A stretch of DNA of 64,000 bases from assembly GCF_006438955.1 (NCBI RefSeq), contig NZ_RCZK01000002.1:62001-126000 (forward strand). The letters run 5' to 3'. Positions within the stretch are counted from its first letter, which is position 1. Every line of letters begins with the position of its first letter. The translations under genes were made by a program, and so were the position numbers. Positions 46,446-55,975 of the stretch are shown one piece after another. The notes beneath the pieces were generated by a model, which was given only the letters and a program-made list of their open reading frames with translations, did no database searches and had not been told where the DNA came from. The DNA is from Sphingomonas oligophenolica (GTDB lineage: Bacteria; Pseudomonadota; Alphaproteobacteria; Sphingomonadales; Sphingomonadaceae).

Positions 46446-46817
46446 TCAGCGAACCGAGGGCTTCGCGTAGTCCGGCGTCGTCGTGCCGGTCCCGACGCGT
46501 TTGCGCGCGCGCTTCGGATCGACCGGTGCGTCGAACGATATCCCCGCGCGCCCTTCGGCGCACCACGCCACCCGGCCGGGAACCTCACCCACACCGCGGA
46601 CATCGACGATCACCGGCGTCCCCGACGGCACGACGCGGTCGAATTCGGCCATCATCCCACCCTCTGACAGGTTTCGCACGCGAATCTCACGCGATTTGGG
46701 TTCGTTGGCGAACTGCAGCGTCGCCTTGAGATACAGGCTGTCGCGCGTTCGACCGCGCTTGATCGATCCTTCCGCACCGTCGCCGACGGTCAGATAATCG
46801 ATGGTGGAACGATCCAT
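46446..46817 (-). CDS. PilZ-domain protein
   Basis: A protein of 123 residues. A PilZ-type barrel covers about 20-100: KRGRTRDSLYLKATLQF with the Arg-rich entry, VRNLSEGGMMAEF in place of (D/N)xSxxG, and GVGEVPGRVAWC. PilZ domains bind cyclic di-GMP or act as degenerate partners. The RxxxR signature is present only loosely. It is a single-domain protein, probably a soluble effector. Confidence 0.8.
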   Translation of the reverse strand: MDRSTIDYLTVGDGAEGSIKRGRTRDSLYLKATLQFANEPKSREIRVRNLSEGGMMAEFDRVVPSGTPVIVDVRGVGEVPGRVAWCAEGRAGISFDAPVDPKRARKRVGTGTTTPDYAKPSVR

Positions 46818-46886
46818 GCGTCGACGCTCATGAAAGAGGAGTGGCGATCCCCCGCATAGCGCCGATGGGTAGATAAAGATTTAAGA

Positions 46887-47390
46887 TCACTCTTCGCGCG
46901 ACACCTTTTCGTGGCGCTCATGGCGTTCCTGCGCCTCCAGCGACATCGTCGCGATCGGCCGTGCTTCGAGTCGGCCAAGGCTGATCGGTTCGCCGGTCAC
47001 CTCGCAATAGCCGTATTCGCCCTCGTCGATCCGGCGCAGCGCCGCGTCGATCTTGGCGACCAGCTTGCGCTGGCGATCGCGGGTGCGCAGTTCGATCGAC
47101 CAGTCGGTTTCGCTCGAGGCGCGGTCGGTGGCATCCGCCTCGCGCTGCGAATCGACCTGGAGATGCGACAGCGTGTCCGCCGCGTCGACCAGGATCGCGT
47201 CCTTCCAGCGCATCAGCTTGTCGCGAAAATACGCCTGCTGTCGCAGGTTCATGAACGGTTCGTCGGTCGATGGCCGATAGCCATCGGTTTGTCCCACCGG
47301 CGGGCCACCGATCGACCCGCTGGTGTCGGCATCGTTGGCCGCAAGCACATCCTGACTTTGATCGGGTACGCATTTCATTACAGTTGCCAT
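46887..47390 (-). CDS. dksA: RNA polymerase-binding factor DksA
   Basis: A protein of 167 residues. A coiled-coil helical domain at about 65-130 (FRDKLMRWKDAILVDAADTL) is followed by the zinc-finger-like region YGYCEVTGEPISLGRLEA with one Cys, as in the alphaproteobacterial variant with fewer zinc ligands. DksA enters the secondary channel of RNA polymerase and, with ppGpp, tunes stringent-response transcription. GGAGGGAG eight bases before the ATG at 47390 supports the start. An ATG at 47378 is an alternative. Confidence 0.93.
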   Translation of the reverse strand: MATVMKCVPDQSQDVLAANDADTSGSIGGPPVGQTDGYRPSTDEPFMNLRQQAYFRDKLMRWKDAILVDAADTLSHLQVDSQREADATDRASSETDWSIELRTRDRQRKLVAKIDAALRRIDEGEYGYCEVTGEPISLGRLEARPIATMSLEAQERHERHEKVSREE

Positions 47391-47782
47391 CACCACTCTC
47401 CCTCCGAACCGCCGCACCGCGTTGATCCGCCCCCAAATGGTGAGCGGGCCTATAATCGCGCGGAACCGGGACGACAAGCGACTGCTGGCGTCGACTCGAT
47501 CGGTCGGGCGACATTTTATGTCGTTTGCGACATTGTAGCATCAGGTTGCGCGCGGACCCTGGCGGCACCGCAGGTTAACGTTCCGGCCCAAATCCTGTCC
47601 CGCGCTGGTACATTAACGTTACTATTGCGGTGCAGACGCGGTGCAAACCGGCGCGTAACTTCACTATCCTGGTTAACGGCGTTGCGCTTAATCCTTTGTT
47701 TGGCACTTTGTCGGATAGCGGACACGCGCCGCAACAACCCAGGACTTGGCGCTTCGAGCGTCAACAACGAAAGAGTGACGAT
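47391..47782. promoter_or_regulatory. Divergent control region of dksA and the PEP-CTERM-like gene
   Basis: These 392 bases hold no convincing gene. A strong operator-like feature is at 47509-47533: CGACAT (47509), ATGTCG (47518) and CGACAT (47528) form two overlapping inverted repeats. Several TTAACG elements follow near 47575, 47614 and 47675. The region lies between dksA and the surface-protein gene and may respond to more than one regulator. Confidence 0.5.
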
Positions 47783-48643
47783 ATGTCGGTCCGGATGGCC
47801 ATGGCCAAATTATGCGCTTGCGCTTGCGGTGGCGCGATCATCGGCGGCGGTGCCGTGCACGTGGCGGAACGCCCGGCGGGCGCCGCCTATGGGCACACTA
47901 AGCTCGTCAAGCACGCGCAGCGCATCCGGGTGGCGTCGAAGGGCGTGCACCGGGGTCGGCGCGTCGTGACACGGACCGTGACCGCGGCGTGTGCGCCATC
48001 GGTCGTCACCGTATCGAACACCCCGGCCCCGGTCCCGCTACGGTCTCCCGCGCTGGTCGAAACCGGCTTCGTTGGCGGGGGTGGTGCGGTGCCGGTCGTG
48101 ACCGGCGGCGGCTTCGGCGGCGGCGGCGGCTTCTTCGGTGGCGGGTTCTTCGGTGGCGGCAGTTCGGGCGGATCGAGCGGGAGCATCGTGATCTCCTCGA
48201 CCTCGAGCGGCGCCAATGTCGACGTCAACAACACGAACACCAACAACAATTCGAACCAGCAGAATCAAAACCAGAACCAGAATCAAAACCAGAATCAAAA
48301 CCAGAACCAGAATCAGAACGAAAACCAGAACCAGAACGGCGGCGACACGGGTACGCCCGGCTTCGGCAGCACCGGCGGATCGACCAGTTCGTCGTCGACC
48401 AGCAGCGGCGCGTCCACCTCGAGCGGCGGCTTCAGCTCGAACGGCAGCAGCGGGTCGTCGAGCGGCAGCAGTTCGAGTTCGTCGTCCTCGTCGTCGTCGA
48501 GCAGCTCGTCGGGCAGCAGCAGCGGATCGTCGGGCGGCGCGCCCGCGCCGGTGCCCGCACCGCCGATGATCCTGTTGTTCGGCGCCGCGGCGGCGGCACT
48601 GGTGGCGCGCAAGCGCGCCGCGACCAAGGCGGCGACCGCCTGA
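47783..48643 (+). CDS. PEP-CTERM-like surface protein with Asn/Gln and Ser repeats
   Basis: A protein of 286 residues. The first 35 residues form an imperfect signal peptide with several Cys. A Gly-rich segment (GGGFGGGGGFFGGG) is followed by an Asn-Gln repeat of about 30 residues encoded by AACCAG/AATCAA hexamers and by a 60-residue Ser-rich stretch. The C-terminus has PAPPMILLFGAAAAALVARKRA, close to a PEP-CTERM sorting signal: a Pro-rich motif, a hydrophobic span and a basic tail. Such proteins are exported and handled by an exosortase. GAAAGAG before the ATG at 47783 supports the start. No family function is known. Confidence 0.7.
   Translation: MSVRMAMAKLCACACGGAIIGGGAVHVAERPAGAAYGHTKLVKHAQRIRVASKGVHRGRRVVTRTVTAACAPSVVTVSNTPAPVPLRSPALVETGFVGGGGAVPVVTGGGFGGGGGFFGGGFFGGGSSGGSSGSIVISSTSSGANVDVNNTNTNNNSNQQNQNQNQNQNQNQNQNQNQNENQNQNGGDTGTPGFGSTGGSTSSSSTSSGASTSSGGFSSNGSSGSSSGSSSSSSSSSSSSSSSGSSSGSSGGAPAPVPAPPMILLFGAAAAALVARKRAATKAATA
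48256..48336. repeat. AACCAG/AATCAA hexamer repeat tract
   Basis: Roughly a dozen six-base units of the AACCAG or AATCAA type, in frame inside the surface-protein gene. Slippage would change protein length but not reading frame. Confidence 0.8.
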
Positions 48644-48668
48644 CGCGACACCGTCCGATGCGAATATG

Positions 48669-48706
48669 AAAAGGGGCTCGTACCAACCCGGTACGAGCCC
48701 CTTTTT
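48669..48706. terminator. Bidirectional rho-independent terminator
   Basis: GGGGCTCGTACC at 48673-48684 pairs perfectly with GGTACGAGCCCC at 48690-48701. Five T residues follow (48702-48706), and four A residues precede the stem (48669-48672), so transcription from both strands can end here. It separates the surface-protein gene from the convergent host-attachment gene. Confidence 0.9.
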
Positions 48707-48732
48707 CGTGTCGCCGAGCGCTATCGCGCGGG

Positions 48733-49173
48733 TCAGGCGTTCTGGATCAGCTTTTCGATCTCGTCGATCGGGTGCCCGGTCAGATCCTTGTCGAGTTCGC
48801 CGGTCAGCCGGTCGCTGACCTCCTTGTGATAATGTTTGCGCAGTTCGCCGAGCGTGCGCGGCGGCGCGACGATGATCAGCGATTCATAGTCGTTGTCGAA
48901 CGCGCGGCGCTTGAGCATGTCGGCGGCATCGGCGGCGAAGCGATCCTCCTCGATCTGGTGGAAATCGGTCGGTTCGACCGAGCTCTGAACCCCGCCGCGC
49001 GGCGACGATGCCTGTCCGCTGCGGTGCGTCGTCTGGTCGCCGGTCGAGGGATTGTCCTGCTCCTTGGCATGTTCGACGACCAGATTGGGATGTTCCGCGT
49101 CGCCCGCGTTGCGCAGGAACAGCAGCTTGCGCCCATCGGCGACGAGGACGACGGACTGGTGGGGTATCTGCAT
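48733..49173 (-). CDS. Host-attachment-family protein
   Basis: A protein of 146 residues of the host-attachment (baeRF-like) family. The start [19 protein letters not shown] and the late [17 protein letters not shown] block are typical of this family, related in fold to eRF1 domain 2. AGGAGA eight bases before the ATG at 49173 supports the start. The family name comes from a supposed attachment function that has not been confirmed. It is a soluble protein with no signal peptide. Confidence 0.8.
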   Translation of the reverse strand: MQIPHQSVVLVADGRKLLFLRNAGDAEHPNLVVEHAKEQDNPSTGDQTTHRSGQASSPRGGVQSSVEPTDFHQIEEDRFAADAADMLKRRAFDNDYESLIIVAPPRTLGELRKHYHKEVSDRLTGELDKDLTGHPIDEIEKLIQNA

Positions 49174-49264
49174 GAATGGCTCTCCTGACGGTGGATATCC
49201 AAGCATCAACGCCTCGCCTGCCCTGCGGGTTGCGAACCGCCCCCGCCACCGGCATAGCCGACGC

Positions 49265-50560
49265 ATGCACGACATCCGCGCCATCAGGGACGATCCCACC
49301 GCCTTCGACGCCGCCCTCGCCAAGCGCGGGGTGGCACCGCAGGCCGACACGCTGATCGCGCTCGACGAGACGCGGCGTGCCGCGATCGGCGCCGCGCAGG
49401 AGGCGCAGGCGAAGCGCAACGATCTGTCGAAGACGATCGGCCAGGCCAAGGCCGCGAAAGACGAGGCGCGCGCGACCGCGTTGATGGCCGAGGTGGCGGC
49501 GCTCAAGGACGCAATGCCGGGCCTCGACGCCGCCGAGGCGCAGGCACTCGCTGCGATCGATGCGCTCGCCGCAACGGTTCCGAACCTGCCCGCCGACGAT
49601 GTGCCGGCCGGGGCGGACGAAGGCGACAACGTCATGGTCACGCAATGGGGCGCACCGCATAGCTTTGCGTTCGAGGCGCGCGAGCATGATGCGATCGGCC
49701 CCGCGCTGGGGCTCGATTTTGAGACCGGGGTCGCGATCGCGGGGGCGCGCTTCACGCTGGTGCGCGGCGGCGCGGCGCGGCTCCAGCGCGCGATCGGCCA
49801 GTTCATGCTCGATCGGCTGGTCAACGATCAAGGGTATGAGGAGGTCGCCCCGCCCGTGCTGGTGCGCGGCGAGGCGATGGTCGGGACCGGGCAACTCCCC
49901 AAATTCGCCGAGGATTCGTTCCGGACCACCGACGATCGCTGGCTGATCCCGACGGGCGAGGTGCCGCTGACCAATATCGTCCGCGAGAAGATACTGAGCG
50001 ACGCAGAACTGCCGTTGCGCTTCGCCGCGCTTACGCAATGTTTCCGGTCGGAAGCGGGATCGGCGGGGCGCGACACGCGCGGCTATATCCGCCAGCACCA
50101 GTTCGAGAAGGTCGAGATGGTGTCGATTGTAACCCCGGACGCCTCCGAGGACGAGCATGAGCGGATGACCCGCTGCGCCGAGGGTGCGCTCGAAGCGCTT
50201 GAACTGCCCTATCGCCGGATGCTGCTCTGCGCGGGCGACATGGGGTTCACCGCGGCGAAAACCTATGACCTCGAAGTCTGGTTGCCCGGCCAGGCGCGAT
50301 ATCGCGAGATATCGAGCTGTTCGACCTGCACCGATTTCCAGGCGCGACGGATGAACGCGCGCTATCGGCCCGCCAAAGAATCGAGGGGGGCAGAGAAGGC
50401 GACGCGGTTCGTCCACACGCTCAATGGCTCCGGCCTTGCGGTAGGCCGCACGCTGGTCGCGGTGATCGAGAATTACCAGCAGGCGGATGGATCGGTCGTC
50501 GTGCCAGCGGTGCTGCGTCCCTATATGGGGGGCGTCGAGACGATCGCGCCGCAGGGATGA
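49265..50560 (+). CDS. serS: Seryl-tRNA synthetase
   Basis: A protein of 431 residues. An N-terminal tRNA-binding coiled coil at about 25-105 is followed by the class II core, with motif 2 in [16 protein letters not shown] and motif 3 in [16 protein letters not shown]. It charges tRNA-Ser in the cytoplasm. The start at 49265 gives the usual [12 protein letters not shown]-terminus. The stop overlaps the next start (ATGA). Confidence 0.97.
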   Translation: MHDIRAIRDDPTAFDAALAKRGVAPQADTLIALDETRRAAIGAAQEAQAKRNDLSKTIGQAKAAKDEARATALMAEVAALKDAMPGLDAAEAQALAAIDALAATVPNLPADDVPAGADEGDNVMVTQWGAPHSFAFEAREHDAIGPALGLDFETGVAIAGARFTLVRGGAARLQRAIGQFMLDRLVNDQGYEEVAPPVLVRGEAMVGTGQLPKFAEDSFRTTDDRWLIPTGEVPLTNIVREKILSDAELPLRFAALTQCFRSEAGSAGRDTRGYIRQHQFEKVEMVSIVTPDASEDEHERMTRCAEGALEALELPYRRMLLCAGDMGFTAAKTYDLEVWLPGQARYREISSCSTCTDFQARRMNARYRPAKESRGAEKATRFVHTLNGSGLAVGRTLVAVIENYQQADGSVVVPAVLRPYMGGVETIAPQG

Positions 50561-51651
50561 AACGCACGGGCGCATGGCCAGCGCTGGCAGCCGCCGCCCC
50601 GCTCGCGCTGGCGCTGTCGGCGTGCATCCCAAGCGTCGGCGGGCACCAGGACTATCCGCCGCCGCCCCGCTCCGATGCGGGCCAGCGCCCCGCGCCCGAG
50701 GCGTACGAGCGCCCTGGTCTCCAAGGGCCGGTCCAGGCGCTGCCCGCCCCGCGACCCGCCTGGGAAGCCCGCCCGGTCGCGCCCGATGCGGCCTCCGTCA
50801 CCGCTTCGTCCTATGAGGCCGTCCCCGGCGACACGCTCCGCGGCATCGCCGAACGCACCAGCGCGGGGGTCGACGCGATTGCGCGGGTCAACAGGCTGGC
50901 ACCGCCCTATGTGATCCGGGTCGGCCAGCGGCTGACGATCCCGGGCGGGCGCTATCATCTGGTCAAACCCGGCCAGAGCGGCATTGCGATCGCGCGTGCC
51001 TATGGCGTCGAATGGTCGCGGATCGTCGCCGCCAACGACCTTGCCGAACCCTATGTCCTGCGCGCGGGGCAGCGGATCCTGATCCCCGGCAGCGACACCG
51101 CCCCGCCCTCGCTCGCCGAGCGCGCATCGGCGTTCAATCTCGACATCGACGACATCCTGACCGGCGGCGAGCCCGCGCCTGCGCCCAATCAGGCCCCGGT
51201 CAAGGCGGTTGCGACCGCCAAGCGGGTACTGCCGCCGACCGCGGTGGTGGAAGCCCCCGCACGGATCAGCAGCGGCGGGTTCGCGTGGCCGGTCGACGGC
51301 CGGATCGTCAAACGCTTCGGCCCCGGCAAGAGCGGCGAACGCAACGACGGCATCCAGATCGCGGTGCCGGTATCGACCCCGATCCACGCAACCGCGGACG
51401 GCGTCGTCGCCTATGTCGGCGACGGCATCGCGGCGCTGGGCGGGCTGGTGATCGTCAAGCACGGATCGGGCTGGACCAGCGTCTATGGCCACGCGTCCAA
51501 ACTGCTCGTCCAGCGCGGGCAGAAGGTGAAACGTGGCCAGACCATCGCGCTGTCGGGCGACACCGGCTTCGCGGACCAGCCCGAAGTGCATTTCGAGCTG
51601 CGCAAGGGGCGCACCCCGGTCGACCCGACGACGGAATTGCCGGGGACGTAA
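50557..51651 (+). CDS. NlpD-like lipoprotein with two LysM and a degenerate LytM domain
   Basis: A protein of 364 residues. A lipoprotein signal ends at Cys23 (LALSAC). Two LysM repeats at about 87-130 and 133-177 bind peptidoglycan. The C-terminal M23/LytM domain, about 240-360, has RNDGIQI where catalytic enzymes have HxGxD and EVHFEL where they have HxH. It should therefore not cut peptidoglycan but activate an amidase, as NlpD and EnvC do. It is coupled to serS by an ATGA overlap. Confidence 0.87.
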   Translation: MKRTGAWPALAAAAPLALALSACIPSVGGHQDYPPPPRSDAGQRPAPEAYERPGLQGPVQALPAPRPAWEARPVAPDAASVTASSYEAVPGDTLRGIAERTSAGVDAIARVNRLAPPYVIRVGQRLTIPGGRYHLVKPGQSGIAIARAYGVEWSRIVAANDLAEPYVLRAGQRILIPGSDTAPPSLAERASAFNLDIDDILTGGEPAPAPNQAPVKAVATAKRVLPPTAVVEAPARISSGGFAWPVDGRIVKRFGPGKSGERNDGIQIAVPVSTPIHATADGVVAYVGDGIAALGGLVIVKHGSGWTSVYGHASKLLVQRGQKVKRGQTIALSGDTGFADQPEVHFELRKGRTPVDPTTELPGT

Positions 51652-51652
51652 T

Positions 51653-51757
51653 TCTCCACTCCCGCTTGCGGGAGGGGTCGGAGGAGGGCATGTCCGCCCC
51701 CGAGTTCCACACGCCCTCCCCCAGCCCCTCCCCCAAGCGGGAGGGGAGAGGAAGAAG
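51653..51757. repeat. Inverted pair of REP-like elements before tyrS
   Basis: Left copy: CTCCCGCTTGCGGGAG hairpin at 51659-51674, then GGGTCGGAGGAGGGC. Right copy, reversed: CCCCTCCC at 51725-51732 paired with GGGAGGGG at 51739-51746. The two copies are inverted and of the same family as the pair at 55838-55965. The right stem contains the GGGAGGGG/GAGG stretch from which the tyrS ribosome site is drawn. Confidence 0.8.
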
Positions 51758-51759
51758 AC

Positions 51760-52986
51760 ATGACCTACGCATCCGACCTGCTCACCACGCTCGACACCCG
51801 CGGATACATCCATCAGCTGACTGACGCGACGGCGCTCGATGCGCTGGCGGCCAAGAGTGTCGTTCCCGGTTATATCGGTTTCGATCCGACCGCACCGTCA
51901 TTGCATGTCGGCAGCCTCGTCCAGATCATGCTGCTGCGGCGGCTCCAGCAGACCGGGCACAAGCCGATCGTCCTGATGGGCGGCGGCACCGGCAAGATCG
52001 GCGATCCGTCGTTCAAGGAGGAATCGCGCCAGTTGCTGACGGAGGACCGGCTCGAAACCAACGTCGCGTCGATCCGGCGGATCTTCGAACGCTTCCTGAC
52101 CTTCGGTGACGGGCCGACCGACGCGGTCATGCTCGACAATGCCGACTGGCTCGATACCCTCGAATATATCCCGTTCCTGCGCGAGGTGGGGCAGCATTTC
52201 AGCGTCAACCGGATGTTAAGCTTCGACAGCGTCAAGCTGCGGCTCGATCGCGAACAATCGCTGTCGTTCCTCGAGTTCAACTACATGATCCTCCAGGCGT
52301 ACGACTTCCGCGAACTGTCGCAGCGCGCCGGTTGCCGGCTGCAGATGGGCGGCAGCGACCAGTGGGGGAATATCGTCAACGGCATCGAGCTTGCACGGCG
52401 GATGGACGGGACCGAGGTGTTCGGAGTCACCACCCCGCTGATCACGACCGCCGACGGTGGCAAGATGGGCAAGACGATGGCGGGGGCAGTGTGGCTCCAC
52501 GAGGATCAGTTGCCGCATTTCGATTACTGGCAATTCTGGCGCAACACCGACGACCGCGACGTGGGCCGCTTCCTGCGGTTGTTCACCGACCTGCCGCTCA
52601 ACGAGATCGCGTGGCTGGAGGCGCTGCAGGGCGCCGAGATCAACGCCGCCAAGATCATTCTCGCGACCGAGGCGACCGCGCTGTGCCGCGGGCGCGATGC
52701 CGCGGATCAGGCCGCCGACACCGCGCGCAAGACCTTTGCCGAGGGCGCGGGCGGCGACGCACTGCCGAGCGTGACGGTAACCGGTGGCAGCATGGCGATC
52801 GTCGACGCGCTGGTCGCGCTCGGCTTTGCGGTGTCGAAGGGCGAGGCGCGGCGGCTGATCGCGGGGGGCGGCGCGCGGGTCGATGGCGAAAAGGTCACCG
52901 ACGCGGCGCTCGATATCCGGGTCACTGCCGCACCCGTGCGCGTATCGGCGGGCAAGAAACATCACGGGCTGCTGGTCGCTCGATAA
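51760..52986 (+). CDS. tyrS: Tyrosyl-tRNA synthetase
   Basis: A protein of 408 residues. The class I motif HVGS (His49) replaces HIGH, and KMGKT replaces KMSKS. A substrate block [10 protein letters not shown] and a C-terminal S4 RNA-binding domain at about 345-405 follow. It charges tRNA-Tyr. GAGG eleven bases before the ATG is the ribosome site and borders the repeat described above. Confidence 0.97.
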   Translation: MTYASDLLTTLDTRGYIHQLTDATALDALAAKSVVPGYIGFDPTAPSLHVGSLVQIMLLRRLQQTGHKPIVLMGGGTGKIGDPSFKEESRQLLTEDRLETNVASIRRIFERFLTFGDGPTDAVMLDNADWLDTLEYIPFLREVGQHFSVNRMLSFDSVKLRLDREQSLSFLEFNYMILQAYDFRELSQRAGCRLQMGGSDQWGNIVNGIELARRMDGTEVFGVTTPLITTADGGKMGKTMAGAVWLHEDQLPHFDYWQFWRNTDDRDVGRFLRLFTDLPLNEIAWLEALQGAEINAAKIILATEATALCRGRDAADQAADTARKTFAEGAGGDALPSVTVTGGSMAIVDALVALGFAVSKGEARRLIAGGGARVDGEKVTDAALDIRVTAAPVRVSAGKKHHGLLVAR

Positions 52987-53065
52987 CGGTAAGCTTCTGT
53001 GAACACTCGCGCTGCTAGACCGATTGCAACGGTGGGCCGCAGGCGGGTCGTAACTGGAGTGACGC

Positions 53066-53380
53066 GTGGCCAGCGAACCGATCATCACCGCGAAGGACGA
53101 CCGGGGCGAACCGCGCGACGAGGTATTCCATCGTAGTCGCGCGATCCTGCCCGACCGGCGTTCGGTTCCGATCGTCGTCGTCAACCTATCGCCGCACGGA
53201 TTGATGATCCGCAGCGACGCGCCGATATCGGCGGGCGAATGGATCAAGGTCGCACTGCCGGTCGTCGGTGATGTCGATGCCGCGATTCGCTGGGCGCTGG
53301 GCGGGCGGATCGGGTGCCAGCTCGATCGCCCGATCGCCGCGGCGCAATATTATGCGGTGCTAGCGGCGATGCGCGCTTAA
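53066..53380 (+). CDS. Small PilZ-domain protein
   Basis: A protein of 104 residues. A PilZ-like barrel covers about 15-95: VFHRSRAILPDRRSVPIVVV, VVNLSPHGLMIRSD as the NxSxxG motif, and AIRWALGGRIGCQ. It starts at GTG 53066 with TGGAG eight bases upstream. Cyclic di-GMP binding is plausible but not certain. Its last four bases overlap the convergent recG gene. Confidence 0.75.
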   Translation: MASEPIITAKDDRGEPRDEVFHRSRAILPDRRSVPIVVVNLSPHGLMIRSDAPISAGEWIKVALPVVGDVDAAIRWALGGRIGCQLDRPIAAAQYYAVLAAMRA

Positions 53381-55425
53381 CCCGAGCGGAGCAGCGCGAC
53401 CCCCGCATCGCGATCGAACAGGTACAGCGCGATCCGCGCGGCCTGGCCCCGCGCGCCCTCCAGCCCGCCGTCGCGGTCGATCAGCAACCGCGCGTCGTCC
53501 TGCGCGCATTGCAGCAGGTCGGCGAGCATGTCTGGCGTCGCGATCCGGAACGCCGCCTCGCCAGACTGGCGTGTGCCGAGCAATTCGCCCGCGCCGCGCA
53601 GCCGCAGATCCTCCTCCGCGATCCGAAAACCGTCGTTGGTTTCGCGCATCAACGCGAGCCGCGCGCGCGAGGTTTCGCTGAGCGCGTTGCCGCGGATGAG
53701 CAGGCAGTTCGACTGGCCCCCGCCGCGCCCGACCCGCCCGCGCAGCTGATGCAATTGCGCGAGACCGAAGCGATCGGCATGTTCGATGACGATCAGCGTC
53801 GCGTTGGGAACATCGACCCCGACCTCGATGACGGTGGTCGCGACGAGCACCCCGGTACGCGCGCCCGCGAACGCCGCCATCACCGCATCCTTTTCGGTCG
53901 GCTTCATCCGCCCGTGGATCAGCCCGACGCGATCCCCGAACCGCGCACTCAGCGTTGCGGCGCGTTCCTCGGCAGCGGCTAGATCGGATTTCTCGCTCTC
54001 CTCGACCAGCGGGCATACCCAATAGGCCTGGCCGCCGTCCGCCAGATGCCGCCCGAGCGCGTTGACGACATCGTCGAGGCGCTCTTCGGCGATTACCCGC
54101 GTCTCGATCGGCTGGCGCCCCGGCGGCATTTCGTCGAGGCGACTGACATCCATCTCGCCATATTGCGCGAGCGTCAGCGTGCGCGGGATCGGCGTCGCGG
54201 TCATCGCGAGAAGATGCGGGCTGCGGCCCTTCTCCTGTAGCAGCATCCGCTGCGCGACCCCGAAGCGATGCTGTTCGTCGACCACGACCAGCGCCAAATC
54301 CTTGTAGCGCACCGCTTCCTGGAAGATCGCGTGGGTGCCGACGAGAATGTCGATCTCGCCCGACGCGAGCCCCATCAAAGTCGCTTCTCTCGCGCGGCCC
54401 TTGTCACGACCGGTGAGCACCGCGACCGTGACCGGCAGCCCGCCCAGCGTCTTGCGGAGCGTCTCGTAATGCTGGCGCGCGAGGATTTCGGTGGGGGCGA
54501 GCATCGCCCCCTGCGCGCCCGCCTCGACCGCGATCAGCAGCGCCATCGTCGCGACCAATGTCTTGCCCGATCCGACGTCGCCCTGGAGCAGCCGGAGCAT
54601 CGGCGCGGTATGCGCCAGATCGCCCTCGATCTCGCGCACCGTCCGCGATTGCGCGCCCGTTGGCGTGTAGGGCAGGTCGAGCATCGCGCGCAGCGCCCCG
54701 TCGCCCGCAAGCGCCCTGCCCCGCCGCTTGCGCGTGTCGGCGCGGACCAAGGTCATCGCGAGCTGGTTGGCGAACACCTCGTCATAGGCGAGCCGCTCGC
54801 GCGCCTTGGCGTCGGCGGGGTCGGCGTGGACGCGCACCAGCGCCTCGCGCCAGCCGGGCCATTCGCGCTGCGCCTTGAGGCCAGGTTCGATCCATTCGGG
54901 CAACTCGGGCGCACGTTCGATCGCCTGGTCGACGAATCCGCCCAGCCGCCGCGAGGTGATCCCTTCGGACAGCGGATAGATCGATTCGCGCGCGCGGAAT
55001 TCCTCGCCGGGCTCGCCGAGTTCGGGGTGGATGATCTGGAGTTCCTGGCCATATTGTTCGAGCTTGCCCGACACGCGCTTGGGCTCGCCCAACGGCAGCA
55101 GCTTCTTCACCCACCCCGACGACCCGCCGAAATAGGTGAGGCTGACATAGTTGCCGAGCGTGTCGATCGCGTTGACCCGCGTCGGCCCGCGTCCGCTACT
55201 GGTGCGATAATCGCGCGGAGTCAGCGTGATCGCGATCGTCCGCCCCGCATCGCTCGCCATCAGCTCGTCGCGCGGCACGCGGTCGATCCACCCGGTCGGC
55301 AAATGGAAGGCGACATCGACGACCCGCTCAAGCCCGAGCCGGTCGAGCGGCTTGGCGAGGGCAGGGCCGACGCCCTTCAGTGCGGTGACCTCGGCAAACA
55401 GTGGATTGAGGATATCGGGCCGCAT
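53377..55425 (-). CDS. recG: ATP-dependent DNA helicase RecG
   Basis: A protein of 682 residues. An N-terminal wedge domain for branched DNA lies at about 50-190. The superfamily 2 helicase motifs follow: GDVGSGKT (Walker A), VVDEQHRFG (motif II), MTATPIPRTL and QLRGRVGRGG. RecG remodels stalled replication forks and Holliday junctions. It diverges from sdhE. Confidence 0.97.
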   Translation of the reverse strand: MRPDILNPLFAEVTALKGVGPALAKPLDRLGLERVVDVAFHLPTGWIDRVPRDELMASDAGRTIAITLTPRDYRTSSGRGPTRVNAIDTLGNYVSLTYFGGSSGWVKKLLPLGEPKRVSGKLEQYGQELQIIHPELGEPGEEFRARESIYPLSEGITSRRLGGFVDQAIERAPELPEWIEPGLKAQREWPGWREALVRVHADPADAKARERLAYDEVFANQLAMTLVRADTRKRRGRALAGDGALRAMLDLPYTPTGAQSRTVREIEGDLAHTAPMLRLLQGDVGSGKTLVATMALLIAVEAGAQGAMLAPTEILARQHYETLRKTLGGLPVTVAVLTGRDKGRAREATLMGLASGEIDILVGTHAIFQEAVRYKDLALVVVDEQHRFGVAQRMLLQEKGRSPHLLAMTATPIPRTLTLAQYGEMDVSRLDEMPPGRQPIETRVIAEERLDDVVNALGRHLADGGQAYWVCPLVEESEKSDLAAAEERAATLSARFGDRVGLIHGRMKPTEKDAVMAAFAGARTGVLVATTVIEVGVDVPNATLIVIEHADRFGLAQLHQLRGRVGRGGGQSNCLLIRGNALSETSRARLALMRETNDGFRIAEEDLRLRGAGELLGTRQSGEAAFRIATPDMLADLLQCAQDDARLLIDRDGGLEGARGQAARIALYLFDRDAGVALLRSG

Positions 55426-55444
55426 GACTATCTACCCCCTCTAT

Positions 55445-55512
55445 CCATTCGTTCTGAGCCTGTCGAAGCCCGTGCGACCGGTCACGTTCTTCGACAAGCT
55501 CAGAACGAACGG
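55445..55512. repeat. Inverted repeat of the GTTCTGAGCCTGTCGAAG type
   Basis: Two 30-base arms (55445-55474 and 55483-55512) are nearly perfect inverted copies around an eight-base spacer. The core GTTCTGAGC(C/T)TGTCGAAG is a repeat I associate with many sphingomonad genomes. It lies between divergent recG and sdhE. Confidence 0.85.
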
Positions 55513-55568
55513 TTTGTTGCTGGCAAGCCTGTTCCTGGGCCTGTCGGCTCTTTGCGTTGGGAAACCCG

Positions 55569-55835
55569 TTGAACCACGACATTCGCCTGAAACGCCTGCG
55601 CTTCCGCAGCTGGCACCGCGGCACCAAGGAGGCCGACCTGATGATTGGCGGTTTCTTCGATCGCCACGGCGCGTCGTGGAGTCTCGATCAGCTCGATTGG
55701 TTCGAGGCGCTGCTCGAGGAGCAGGATGTCGACATCATGGGCTGGGCGATCGGATCGATCCCGTGTCCCCCGCGATGGGACGGCGCGATGATGCAGGCGA
55801 TGCGGTCGTTGGATTTCGTGCCGGTCAGCCATTGA
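55569..55835 (+). CDS. sdhE: Succinate dehydrogenase assembly factor SdhE
   Basis: A protein of 88 residues. WHRGTKEADLMIGGF contains the RGxxE-type motif used to help attach FAD to SdhA. The helical body and the late WDWxE-like region match. The start was placed at TTG 55569, which gives the family N-terminus (LNHDIRLKRLRFRSWHRG); another TTG lies four codons earlier. It is found between recG and mfd, a common order. Confidence 0.88.
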   Translation: MNHDIRLKRLRFRSWHRGTKEADLMIGGFFDRHGASWSLDQLDWFEALLEEQDVDIMGWAIGSIPCPPRWDGAMMQAMRSLDFVPVSH

Positions 55836-55837
55836 TT

Positions 55838-55965
55838 TGCCCCTCCCTTTCAAGGGAGGGATTGGGGTGGGGCGCGGCTTGACGTCACGGCATCCCAATT
55901 GTTTTACCCGTCCGCATCACCCGGACGCTACCCACCCCCAGCCCCTCCCTTGAAAGGGAGGGGAG
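55838..55965. repeat. Inverted pair of REP-like elements before mfd
   Basis: Left copy: CCCTCCCTT/AAGGGAGGG hairpin at 55841-55860 followed by ATTGGGGTGGGG. Right copy, reversed: CCCACCCCCAG followed by a CCCCTCCCTT/AAGGGAGGGG hairpin at 55942-55963. This is the same family as at 51653-51757. The right stem holds the GGGAGGGGAG that precedes the mfd start. Confidence 0.85.
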
Positions 55966-55975
55966 CGAGTTGCGA

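Noticed and set aside
48256..48336. CRISPR-like repeat array
   Set aside because: The units are contiguous six-base codon repeats without spacers. No CRISPR array was seen anywhere in the window.
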